A DNA stretch of 64,000 bases from Acidimicrobiia bacterium. GTDB taxonomy: Bacteria > Actinomycetota > Acidimicrobiia > IMCC26256 > JAOSJM01. Below are positions 8,611 to 16,497 of the stretch, in pieces. Position 1 is the stretch's first letter. Every line of letters begins with the position of its first letter. The stretch covers positions 1,682,001-1,746,000 of the forward strand of contig JAOSJM010000001.1 in NCBI GenBank assembly GCA_027494165.1. The letters are read 5' to 3'. The position numbers and the translations under genes are program-made. Under the pieces are notes generated by a model. It was not told the origin of the DNA and searched no databases. It saw nothing but the letters and a program-made list of their open reading frames with translations.

Positions 8611-10017
8611 GTGTCGCGTTCGGCGGTGGTGGGATCCGCAACCAGGGAACCTGGGGAACCTCGGGCCGTGATGGGGCTGGCCGACGGGCTGGTCGGGCAA
8701 GCCGAGGGTCTGCTCGGGGCGTTGCGGTCCGGGCGGCTCGAAGCCGACGAGGCGCTGGCGGTGTTGGGCTCGCTGTCCCTGCTGGGACGCGTGGTGTCGG
8801 CCGCGCAGGTGCTGGTGGCCCGCCGGGTCGAGGAGCTCGGCGCGCACCGGCGGGCCGGGCACCGCTCCACCGCGCAGCTGATCGCGGCGAGGTCGGGGAC
8901 GTCGCTGATGCGGGCCACCGAGGTGGTCGAGACCGCCCGGCGGCTCGGCTCGGCCCCCCGGACCGAGGAGGCGTTGGTCTCGGGGGTGGTGTCGGTCGAG
9001 CAGGCCCACGCCATCACCCGGGCGGTCGAGGCCGTCCCCTCCGCCGAGGCCGACCTGCTGGCCCTCGCGGGCACCGGGAGCCTGCGACGGTTGCAGGACC
9101 GGGCCCGCGACGTGCGCCTGGAGTCCGACGACGACCGCCTCGGCCGGTATCGCCGCCAGCACGCGGCGCGCAGCCTGGTCCACGGCCGCGACGACGAGGG
9201 CATGGTCTGGGGCCGGTTCCGCCTCCCCCCCGACCTCGGCGCCGCCGTGGTCACCCGCCTCGAGCACCAGGCCGACGCCGAGTACCGCCTCGGGTACCGG
9301 GAGGGCCGGCGCGAGGCCCACGACCGTCACCTCGCCGACGCGCTCGTCACCCTCGTCACCTCGGCCGGTGGCACCCGACGGCCACCACTGGCACCGGCGG
9401 ACCGGGCGGAAAGAGCGAGACGTCCGGCGAGCCCGCCCGGGGTGGGGCCGGTGGTCCGCTCGGCCTCCTCGGCTCGAGCGACGGGACCGGGAGCCCCCGA
9501 ACGGACGCGACCGGCGGGGAGGCCACGACAACCCCGGTCGTGCGGCCCCGCCCCCCGAGTCGACGTCGTGGTCCACGTCTCCCACCAGGCCCTGCGCCGC
9601 GGGTCCGTCGACCCCGGCGAGATCTGCACCGTCCAGGGCGCCGGCCCCATCCCGCTGGAGCGGGCCCGGGAGCTCCTCGACGACGCCTTCCTCAAAGGAG
9701 TCCTCGTCGACGGCACCCGGATCGAGGCCGTCCGCCACTTCGGGCGACGCATCCCCGCCGAGCTACGCACCGCCCTCGAGGTCCGCTCGATCCTCGAACA
9801 CGGCGACGTCACCTGCTCGGTCCCCGGGTGTGACCGCCGGGCCGGCCTCGAATGGGACCACCGCGACCCCCACACCAACGGCGGGCCCACCAGCTACGAG
9901 AACCTCCAGCCGCTCTGCCGCGCCGACCACCACCACAAGACCGCCCGCGACCGGACACGACCCGACCGCCGGCACACCCGATCCGCCGGGGCTGGCCCCG
10001 GTCCCGACCCGCCCTGA
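8611..10017 (+). CDS. DUF222 / HNH endonuclease (13E12-repeat-like) protein
   Basis: A 468-residue protein of the actinobacterial 13E12-type family. The N-terminal two thirds is the helical DUF222 domain. The C-terminus is an HNH nuclease domain with CSVPGCDRRAGLEWDHRDP and ENLQPLCRADHHHKT, giving the Cys pair and His-Asn-His residues. The GTG at 8611 follows AGGAGG only four bases away; an ATG at 8671 is an alternative start. The promoter carries a LexA box, so DNA-damage induction is likely, as reported for some mycobacterial 13E12 proteins. Between about 9370 and 9545 another frame reads as a more natural Gly/Thr linker, so two compensating indels are possible. The true cellular role of this family is unsettled. 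Confidence 0.85.
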   Translation: MSRSAVVGSATREPGEPRAVMGLADGLVGQAEGLLGALRSGRLEADEALAVLGSLSLLGRVVSAAQVLVARRVEELGAHRRAGHRSTAQLIAARSGTSLMRATEVVETARRLGSAPRTEEALVSGVVSVEQAHAITRAVEAVPSAEADLLALAGTGSLRRLQDRARDVRLESDDDRLGRYRRQHAARSLVHGRDDEGMVWGRFRLPPDLGAAVVTRLEHQADAEYRLGYREGRREAHDRHLADALVTLVTSAGGTRRPPLAPADRAERARRPASPPGVGPVVRSASSARATGPGAPERTRPAGRPRQPRSCGPAPRVDVVVHVSHQALRRGSVDPGEICTVQGAGPIPLERARELLDDAFLKGVLVDGTRIEAVRHFGRRIPAELRTALEVRSILEHGDVTCSVPGCDRRAGLEWDHRDPHTNGGPTSYENLQPLCRADHHHKTARDRTRPDRRHTRSAGAGPGPDPP

Positions 10018-10378
10018 CCCACGCGCCGCCCCCCCGCCTGGGTGCCCTACCGTCGCTCAGCGGGCGTGAACACACCCGAGAACCGAAGCCCTTCCACCCG
10101 GGTGTCCCTACCCTCGCTGAGCGGGGCTGGAGACACCCGAGAGCCCCGGAGATGCCGCGCGCGAACGCGACCGGCACGGTGAACGGCGGCTGCGGCGTCG
10201 CCGCCGACGACCGTCGCGAACGCGCAGGGAGGAGGCGGCGTACCCGCAGCCGCCCCAACCTGCGCACGGCACGCCGGACACGACACGCGCGAGCCCAGCA
10301 GGGAGAGGCCACGTTCCGCAGCCGCCTGGACCCCGCGACCCGAGTCGGCCAACCTGGCCGACCCGAGACGCGATGGGC
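10018..10378. other. 361-bp gene-free region after the HNH gene
   Basis: This interval between the HNH gene and the convergent propeller-like gene contains two hairpin-forming repeats (see 10040-10143). The remaining 235 bp (10144-10378) show no convincing gene, promoter or RNA. Open frames crossing it lack ribosome sites and have arginine/alanine-rich composition typical of noncoding frames in this GC-rich DNA. Confidence 0.6.
10040..10143. repeat. Two 44-bp direct repeats, each an imperfect hairpin
   Basis: Copies at 10040-10083 and 10100-10143 share GGGTG(T)CCCTACC, TCGCT, AGCGGG and ACACCCGAGA in the same order, with a 60-bp period. Each can fold: in the second copy CGGGTGTC pairs with GACACCCG and an inner CGCT pairs with AGCG. 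They may terminate the HNH transcript or be REP-like elements associated with this gene family. Confidence 0.65.
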
Positions 10379-11472
10379 TCAGCTCACCGCGATCGCCCCG
10401 GCGAAGAGCTCCGAGGCCACGGTGAACACACCGGTCGCCGCGCCCGTCGCCGGGTCGACCCGCACGATCCGCACGTCGTGGCGAGCCGGGTCGGAGCCGG
10501 CCTGCACCATCACCCACACGTGCCCGCGCCCGGCGGCGAGGGACGCCGGGAGCCGCCACTCCACCGGCTCCTCGGAGAGGACGAGGCGGTCGGTGACGGT
10601 CCCCTCGCCGTCGATCCGCAGGAGCGCGGCCCCGTTCTCGACCAGCGCGAACAGCGCCCCACCGGCGAACGTGGCCAGGCGGATGCCCCCCGGACCGGCG
10701 TCCACCTCGAAGCGGCCCGTCACCTCGAGCGACGCGGGATCGACCCGGGCCACCGCCGTCGCGCCGACGACCCAGACCGAGTCCCCGCCGACGGCCAGGG
10801 CGCGCGGCCCGAGGCCGTCGGCGTCGAGGTCTCCGGGCAGCGCGGCCGTCGCCGACACCGCCCCCGTCGCCGGGTCGAGCCGGGCGATGGTGAGATCCCC
10901 GTCGCCGAAGGCGCTGACCGCGAACACCGCGTCGGCCCCGCCGGCGACGCGGGTGGCCCGGGCCGCGCCGTCCGGAGCGACCGGGACCGGCGCGTCGGCT
11001 TCGCCCTCCCCCGGGCGGAAGCGGGTGACCTCCCCGGCCCGGTCACCAGCCAGAGCGCGTCGCCCGCCTCGGCCAGGAGGGGCCCCACCCCGGCCGGGGA
11101 CGCCACCGAGGGCACCTGCCCGAGGACCTCCAGCTCGTTGCTCGTGGCGTCGAGCACCCCGACCGGGCCGGAACCCGGCTCGAACAGGTGGACGACGCCG
11201 TCCCCGCCCAGCACCTCCCCGAAGCCCACGACGTCGATCCGGGCGTTGCGCTCGAGGTCGTCGGGGTCGAACCGAAGCGTCGAGAACCCGAACACCCAGA
11301 GCGCCGCGGCGTCCGTCGGGGGCCCCGACGGCGACGGGGACGAGTCGCCCCCGTCCTCGCCCCCGTCCCGGAGGGCCGGGACGATCACGGCCAGGGCGGA
11401 ACCGGCGAGGGCACAGGCCAGGAGGAAGGCGAAGACCCTCCTGGCCGACGGCGAGCGGGTCAGGGAGCGCAC
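10379..11472 (-). CDS. Membrane-anchored YncE/NHL-like beta-propeller protein; one frameshift
   Basis: No precise function is recognised. The GTG at 11472 begins a basic N-terminus followed by one hydrophobic segment (VFAFLLACALAGSALAVIVP, residues about 13-32) and an acidic Ser/Pro stretch, so most of the protein lies outside the membrane. The rest has propeller-like units such as ARLDPATGAVSATAAL, ARVDPASLEVTGRFEVD and VRVDPATGAATGVFTV. The frame breaks at about 11037 in a run of Gs (coding strand); one lost base joins WLVTGPG to EVTRFRPGEG. It starts 7 bp after the glycosylase gene and probably shares its transcript. Confidence 0.7.
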
Positions 11473-11479
11473 GAGGCCA

Positions 11480-12115
11480 TCATGGCAACACCATGTCGAC
11501 GGCTCGCCAGCAGTACCAGGCGAGCACCGTGCGGTACGGCCGGAACGGGTCGCCGAGCGGCCCCAGCGCCGACGGGCTCGGCCACTCCTCCCAGCCCCGC
11601 AGCCGGGCGAAGCCCCGCCGCACGCCCAGGTCGGAGACCGGCCACACGTCGGGCCGGCCGAGCTGGAAGATCAGGAACATCTCGGCCGTCCAGCGGCCGA
11701 TGCCCCGGACCGTCGTCAGCTCCGCCACGATCGCCTCGTCGGGTCGGTGGTCCAGCTCCTCCAGCACCACCGACCCGTCGAGCGCCCGGGCGGCGAGGTC
11801 CCGGATCGAGGCGGCCTTGGCCCCCGACAGGCCGGCCGCCCGGAGCCGCTCGACCGGAGTCGCCAGCACGGCCTCGGGGGTGGGCGAGCCGTCGAACAGC
11901 GCGACGAAGCGCCCGTGGATCGTCGCGGCGGCCCGCCCCGCGAGCTGCTGGTAGCAGACGGCCCGGGACAGCTCCCCGAAGTGGTCCAGGCGGGGCCGTC
12001 CCCTCCGCAGGTCGCACGGACCCACCCGCTCCACCAGGGCCGCGAACCCCGCGTCGCGCGCCGCCAGCTCCCTCGTGGCCCGGTCCGGGGACAGCCGTCG
12101 AGGCGCGCCGCTCAC
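11480..12115 (-). CDS. DNA-3-methyladenine glycosylase II-like HhH-GPD protein
   Basis: A 211-residue base-excision repair glycosylase that would remove alkylated purines from DNA. It shows the helix-hairpin-helix/GPD core: LAARALDGSV, LTTVRGIGRWTAEMFLIF (hairpin GIGRWTA) and WPVSDLGVRRG, where the Asp of VSDLG is the expected catalytic residue. AlkA-like proteins without the N-terminal domain are about this length. The GTG at 12115 overlaps the stop of the upstream lipoprotein gene by 4 bp. No SOS box was seen nearby. Confidence 0.88.
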   Translation of the reverse strand: MSGAPRRLSPDRATRELAARDAGFAALVERVGPCDLRRGRPRLDHFGELSRAVCYQQLAGRAAATIHGRFVALFDGSPTPEAVLATPVERLRAAGLSGAKAASIRDLAARALDGSVVLEELDHRPDEAIVAELTTVRGIGRWTAEMFLIFQLGRPDVWPVSDLGVRRGFARLRGWEEWPSPSALGPLGDPFRPYRTVLAWYCWRAVDMVLP

Positions 12116-12654
12116 CCCGACAGGCCCGCGAGGCAGACCTGCTGCTCGTACTGCCCGATCCGCTGCACGGCGGTGACGAACGCCTGGTCCATCAGCATGG
12201 CCTGGTCCTCGACCGGGACCTGCGCCGCGTCCCAGCCGGCCGCCGCGAGCGGCGCCCGGAACTCGCCCAGGACGTCGCGCAGGACCTGCACGTCACCGGC
12301 GATCTCGGCCGGCGCCACCACGGCGAGGTCGTCGAGCAGCCCGAGGACCTGGTCGTAGAGCTCGGCGCTCACCGTGGGTTGCCCGCCGCCGAGCGCGGCC
12401 GCGAACTGGTCGGCGAACGCGCGCTCGGTCGCGCAGAACTCCTCGGCTCCCTCCCCCGTGAAGCTCGGGACGGTGGTCGAGGGCTCGAGCGCGCCGTCGC
12501 CGACGCTGTCGTCGACCCCGTCGGAGGGGTCGATCGGGTCGCCGGTGGTCGAGGTCCCGGCCGCGCCCGCGTCGGCCTTCTCGCTGCGCTTGTCGCACGC
12601 CGCGGCGGCGAGGGCGAGGACGAGGACGAGGACGGCGAGGACGAGGCGGCGCAC
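12112..12654 (-). CDS. Putative lipoprotein, unknown function
   Basis: A 180-residue protein with a classical lipoprotein signal: MRRLVLAVLVLVLALAAAAC, the Cys being the lipidation site. The mature part is acidic (KRSEKADAGAAGTSTTGDPI) and then helical, with FCATERAFADQFAAALGGG and a C-terminal MDQAFVTAVQRIGQYEQQVC. Two further Cys could form a disulfide. No family is recognised. It is the first gene of a coupled set with the glycosylase and the propeller-like protein. Confidence 0.7.
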   Translation of the reverse strand: MRRLVLAVLVLVLALAAAACDKRSEKADAGAAGTSTTGDPIDPSDGVDDSVGDGALEPSTTVPSFTGEGAEEFCATERAFADQFAAALGGGQPTVSAELYDQVLGLLDDLAVVAPAEIAGDVQVLRDVLGEFRAPLAAAGWDAAQVPVEDQAMLMDQAFVTAVQRIGQYEQQVCLAGLSG

Positions 12655-12688
12655 GGGCGACCCTCCGATCCGGACGAAGGGAGCGATC

Positions 12689-14338
12689 CTACCGGCGCGG
12701 CGCGGTCCCCGCGGCCTCCTCCGCCACCTGCCGGGCCCGGCGGTAGTCGGGCTTCCCGTTGACCAGGCGCGGCGCCTCGTCCACGAGGAACACCTGGCGT
12801 GGGACCTTGTAGCCGGCCACGTGCTGCCGGCAGTGGGCGTCGAGCTCCTCGAGGGTGGGGGCCCGGCCGGGACGGGCCTGGACCACCGCGGTCACCCGCT
12901 CGCCCCAGCGCTCGTCGGGGAGCCCCACCACGAGCGCGTCGAACACGTCCGGATGGGACTTCAGGGCGGCCTCGACCTCCTCGGGGAAGACCTTCTCCCC
13001 CCCGGTGTTGATCGACTGCGAGCCCCGCCCGAGCAGGGTGATCGTGCCGTCGGCCTCGGCGATCGCGTAGTCCCCCGAGATGGCGTAGCGGACCCCGTCG
13101 ACGACGGGGAAGGTCGCCGCCGTCCGCTCGGGGTCCTTGTAGTAGCCGAGCGGCACGTTGCCCGTCCGGGCCATCTTCCCGATCACCCCCGACCCGGGCT
13201 CGAGGGGCCGGAGGGTCTGCTCGTCGAGCACGACGGTGTCGCGCACGGCGGTGACGTTGGGACCCCCGTTCCTGGGCACGTCGTCGGCCTGGACCACCCG
13301 GATGCCGTTCATCCCCGACTCGGAGGACCCGATGGAGTCGGTGAGCACCGCGTGGGGCACCAGGCGGGCGATGTGGTCCTTCACCACCGGTGACCAGATG
13401 GCCGCGCTGCTCCCCATCGACATCACCGACGAGACGTCGACCTCGTCCCGGAGCCGCTCGAGGGCCTCGGCCAGCGGCCGGGCCATGGCGTCTCCGGTCA
13501 TGCTGATGACGTTGACCTTCTCGCGGTCGACGATCCGCCAGACCTCCTCGGCGTCGAACCGGGGGATCATCACCGCGGTGTCACCGCCGTGGAGGGCCCG
13601 GAGGGCCGCCATCTGGCCCGCGCCGTGCATGAGGGGCGGCAGGACGAAGAAGCGCATCCCGGTCGCGCCCAGGGCCGCGGCCTCGCGGGCCCGCTCCGAG
13701 ATCTCCTCGGGCCGGCGGACCCGCTCCCCGCTGAAGGCGTCGATACCCCCGGCGAGGGCGAAGAAGATGTCCTCGTGGCGCCAGACGACGCCCTTGGGCA
13801 TGCCCGTGGTCCCGCCGGTGTAGAGCAGGTAGCGGTCGTCGCCCGAGCGCGGCCCGAAGTCCCGCTCCGGCGACTCCCCTCCGAGCGCCTCCTCGTACTC
13901 GGCGGCGTCGTCGAGCCCGGTGGTGTCGGCCCCGCTGCCGTCCTCCGAGACGATCAGGGTGCGCAGCGTGGGGACGTCGCCCCGGACCGCCGCCACGCGC
14001 GGGGCGTACTCGCGCCGGAAGACGAGCGCGGCGAGGTCGGCGTTGGAGAACACGTAGCGCAGCTCGTCCTCGACGTAGCGGTAGTTCACGTTCACCGCCG
14101 CGGCGCGGATCTTGTAGGCCGCGTACATGCCCTCGACCCACTCCTTGCCGTTCACCGCGTAGATGCCGACGTGCTGCCCCGGCTCGACCCCGGACCGGGC
14201 CAGGAAGTGGGCCAGGCGGTTCGCCCGGGCCTCGAGCTCGGCGTAGGTGCGCCGCACGTCCCCCACGACGAGGGAGGTCCGCTCCGGGACGGCGTCGACG
14301 GCCAGCTCGAACAGGTCCGCGAAGTTGAAGGAAGCCAT
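12689..14338 (-). CDS. Acyl-CoA synthetase (AMP-binding, FadD-like)
   Basis: A 549-residue ATP-dependent acid-CoA ligase that would activate a fatty or steroid-derived acid via an acyl-adenylate. Motifs: the P-loop-like LLYTGGTTGMPKGVVW, SIGSSESG, YAISGDYAIAEADGTI with the ATP-binding Asp, LLGRGSQSINTGGEKVFPEE and the C-terminal catalytic Lys in RLVNGKPDYR. The operator-like GAAACACGTT lies 10 bp upstream of the ATG, the same sequence as upstream of the TetR gene 78 bp away. Repression by that TetR protein is the likely control. Substrate unknown. Confidence 0.9.
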   Translation of the reverse strand: MASFNFADLFELAVDAVPERTSLVVGDVRRTYAELEARANRLAHFLARSGVEPGQHVGIYAVNGKEWVEGMYAAYKIRAAAVNVNYRYVEDELRYVFSNADLAALVFRREYAPRVAAVRGDVPTLRTLIVSEDGSGADTTGLDDAAEYEEALGGESPERDFGPRSGDDRYLLYTGGTTGMPKGVVWRHEDIFFALAGGIDAFSGERVRRPEEISERAREAAALGATGMRFFVLPPLMHGAGQMAALRALHGGDTAVMIPRFDAEEVWRIVDREKVNVISMTGDAMARPLAEALERLRDEVDVSSVMSMGSSAAIWSPVVKDHIARLVPHAVLTDSIGSSESGMNGIRVVQADDVPRNGGPNVTAVRDTVVLDEQTLRPLEPGSGVIGKMARTGNVPLGYYKDPERTAATFPVVDGVRYAISGDYAIAEADGTITLLGRGSQSINTGGEKVFPEEVEAALKSHPDVFDALVVGLPDERWGERVTAVVQARPGRAPTLEELDAHCRQHVAGYKVPRQVFLVDEAPRLVNGKPDYRRARQVAEEAAGTAPRR

Positions 14339-14347
14339 GCGGAGAAG

Positions 14348-14361
14348 TGAAACACGTTCTC
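14348..14361 (-). promoter_or_regulatory. TetR-type operator upstream of the acyl-CoA synthetase
   Basis: TGAAACACGTTCTC contains the palindromic core AACACGTT and fits the TnnAACnnGTT half of the mycobacterial KstR consensus. The 10-bp string GAAACACGTT recurs at 15041, in front of the TetR gene. Here it ends 9 bp before the ATG. Confidence 0.6.
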
Positions 14362-14416
14362 GCGGGCGGGGACAACCGTCCCGGCGAGGGGCGAGCGCCG
14401 GGACGGCGCGCGCGGA

Positions 14417-15031
14417 TCAGCCCGGGCCGTCCCGCTCCAGCAGGAGCCGGGCGGCCGAGGCGAGGTCGTCGCCCACCCGCTGCGGCGGGTCGACGCCGCC
14501 GACCCATCCGACGAGGGCCGAGAACCAGACCTGCTGGAGCGCCCGGGCCACCGCCAGGTCCCTGGGTTCGGGGAGGCCGGCGTGGATGGCTCCGGCGATG
14601 ATGGCCGTCATGGCGTCCCGCACCCGCTCCACCAGGTCGGCCTGCTCGGGCCGGGCCGACCCGAGAGCCCGCACCATGGCCGCGGTGGCCTCGGGGTTCC
14701 GCTGGAGCGCGGCGGTGGCCCGCGCGAGCACGTCGACGACGCGATCGGCGGCGGTCTCGCCCGCGGGAGGCCTCGCCTCGAGGCGGGTCCCGAGCAGCTC
14801 GACCTGCTCGACCATCGCCTCGAGGAGCAGCCGCTCCTTGGAGGCGAAGTACCGGTAGACCGTGCCCAGCGCCACCCGGGCCTCGGTCGCCACGTCGCGC
14901 ATCTGCACCGCGTCGAACCCGCCGCGGGCCGCCAGCGCGAGGGTGGCGTCGAGGACGCGGCGACGGCGGGCGGCCTGGCTGCGCGCCAGGGTGCTGGACC
15001 CCGTCGCGGGGTCCCGGCCGGGGACGGTCAC
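14417..15031 (-). CDS. TetR-family transcriptional regulator
   Basis: A 204-residue one-component repressor. The N-terminal helix-turn-helix is clear: RRRRVLDATLALAARGGFDA, QMRDVATEARVALGTVYRYF and ASKERLLLEAM. The C-terminal helical ligand pocket includes ALQRNPEATAAMVRALGSAR. The GTG at 15031 is chosen because the HTH follows at normal distance. An operator-like GAAACACGTT sits 9 bp upstream, and the same string precedes the acyl-CoA synthetase, so autoregulation and control of that gene are likely. An acyl-CoA ligand is a reasonable guess by analogy with KstR-type regulators. Confidence 0.88.
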   Translation of the reverse strand: MTVPGRDPATGSSTLARSQAARRRRVLDATLALAARGGFDAVQMRDVATEARVALGTVYRYFASKERLLLEAMVEQVELLGTRLEARPPAGETAADRVVDVLARATAALQRNPEATAAMVRALGSARPEQADLVERVRDAMTAIIAGAIHAGLPEPRDLAVARALQQVWFSALVGWVGGVDPPQRVGDDLASAARLLLERDGPG

Positions 15032-15039
15032 CCGGGAAT

Positions 15040-15053
15040 CGAAACACGTTGCG
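15040..15053 (-). promoter_or_regulatory. TetR-type operator upstream of the tetR gene
   Basis: CGAAACACGTTGCG shares GAAACACGTT with the site at 14349. It lies in the divergent region between the TetR gene (GTG at 15031) and the MBL hydrolase gene (GTG at 15183), so it could affect both. Confidence 0.6.
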
Positions 15054-15182
15054 ATTTCGCGGGCAACCCTGCCCCGCCCGCTCGCCGCGGCCTGCGAGAC
15101 TGCGGGCGGCTCCGGCGCGCGGCCCGGGGGCCGAGCGCGTCCGGGGGCCGGGAGGTCCGGGGGCCGGCAGGGAGGAGGCGGC

Positions 15183-16487
15183 GTGGGCGGCGACCTGCTC
15201 GAGACGGCCGACGCGCTCTGGACCGGAGCGCTCGCCATCGAGGACCACCACCCCTTCGAGCAGTGGGGGGAGCTGGCGGAGCTCGACCCGTCGACCGCCT
15301 TCGTGGTGGCGTTCGCCAACGTCAGCGGCTTCGCGACCGCGGAGGGCCTGGTCCTCGTCGACACCGGCAGCCCGTTCCTCGCCGAGTGGTGCCACCGCGC
15401 CGTGCGCCGCTGGAGCGACCGGCCCCTGTCCACCGCCGTCTTCACCCACGGCCACATCGACCACGTCTTCGGGATGGACCGGTACGAGGCCGAGGCCGCC
15501 GAGCACGGATGGCCGCCACCCCGGGTCGTGGCCCACGAGGCCGTGCCCGCACGGTTCGACCGCTACATCCTGACCGCGGGGTACAACGCCGCGGTCAACC
15601 GCCGTCAGTTCCGGGTGCCGGACCTCGAGTGGCCCACGGACTACCGCTATCCCGACGTCACCTACCGTGACCGGTTCCGGCTCGAGGTCGGAGGAGAGCA
15701 CTTCGAGCTCCACCACGCCCGGGGCGAGACCGACGACCACACCTGGGTCTGGGTGCCCGCCCGGCGGGTGCTCTGCACCGGAGACCTGTTCATCTGGGCC
15801 TCCCCCAACTGCGGGAACCCCCAGAAGGTCCAGCGCTACCCGCTCGAGTGGGCCACGGCGCTGCGGGCGATGGCCGACCTGGACGCGGAGGTGCTCCTGC
15901 CGGGCCACGGGCTGCCCATCGTCGGGGGCGACCGGGTGCGCCGGGCCCTCACCGAGACCGCCGAGCTGCTCGAGAGCCTCCACGACCAGGCCCTGGCCCT
16001 CATGAACGAGGGCGCCCGCCTCGACACCCTGGTCCACTCGGTGCGCGCGCCGCAGCACCTGCTCGAGCGCCCGTACCTCCGGCCGGTCTACGACGAGCCC
16101 GAGTTCGTGGTCCACAACGTCTGGCGGCTCTACGGGGGATGGTGGGACGGGAACCCGGCCCACCTGAAGCCCGCTCCCGAGGCGGCCCTCGCCGCCGAGG
16201 TGGCCTCGCTCTCCGGGGGCCCGGGCCGCCTGGCCGAGCGGGCCCTCGCCCTCGCCGACGGCGGCGACCTGCGGCTCGCCGGCCACCTGGCCGAGTGGGC
16301 CGCGCTGGCCGCCCCCGACGACCCGGCGGTGCGCGCCGCGCACGCCGAGGTCTTCGAGCGACGGGTCGCCGACGCCTCGTCGACCATGGCCCGCGGCGTC
16401 TTCGGCTGGGCCGCGACCGGGTCGCGCGAGGCCGGCGCCTCCGGCGGAGAGGGCATCCCGGCCGATGGGCCGGCCCCGGAACACTGA
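15183..16487 (+). CDS. Alkylsulfatase-like metallo-beta-lactamase-fold hydrolase
   Basis: A 434-residue MBL-fold enzyme resembling the alkyl sulfatase (SdsA/BDS1-like) group. The metal site is visible in FTHGHIDHVFGMDRYE and LELHH..ETDD-type sequence (HHARGETDDHTWVW), with CTGDLFIW and LLPGHGLPIVGG further on. The C-terminal half (VVHNVWRLYGGWWDGNPAHL onward) matches the alkylsulfatase dimerisation domain. The GTG at 15183 follows GGGAGGAGG. It is divergent from the TetR gene, with an operator-like site in between. Hydrolysis of an alkyl sulfate is the family expectation; substrate not shown. Confidence 0.82.
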   Translation: MGGDLLETADALWTGALAIEDHHPFEQWGELAELDPSTAFVVAFANVSGFATAEGLVLVDTGSPFLAEWCHRAVRRWSDRPLSTAVFTHGHIDHVFGMDRYEAEAAEHGWPPPRVVAHEAVPARFDRYILTAGYNAAVNRRQFRVPDLEWPTDYRYPDVTYRDRFRLEVGGEHFELHHARGETDDHTWVWVPARRVLCTGDLFIWASPNCGNPQKVQRYPLEWATALRAMADLDAEVLLPGHGLPIVGGDRVRRALTETAELLESLHDQALALMNEGARLDTLVHSVRAPQHLLERPYLRPVYDEPEFVVHNVWRLYGGWWDGNPAHLKPAPEAALAAEVASLSGGPGRLAERALALADGGDLRLAGHLAEWAALAAPDDPAVRAAHAEVFERRVADASSTMARGVFGWAATGSREAGASGGEGIPADGPAPEH

Positions 16488-16497
16488 CGGGCGCGTC

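Noticed and set aside
10040..10143. Possible CRISPR array
   Set aside because: Only two imperfect copies are present, with a 16-bp gap, no further spacers and no cas genes in the window.
8611..10143. Insertion sequence or intact mobile element
   Set aside because: The HNH gene and repeats hint at mobility, but no terminal inverted repeats, target duplications or transposase were seen.
10047..10559. Minus-strand open frame of 170 codons after the HNH gene
   Set aside because: It overlaps the propeller-like gene in another frame, crosses the hairpin repeats and has Arg-rich noncoding-type composition.
14348..15053. Calling the TetR protein KstR
   Set aside because: The AACACGTT core fits, but the outer bases of the KstR consensus are only partly matched and the protein sequence alone does not identify it.
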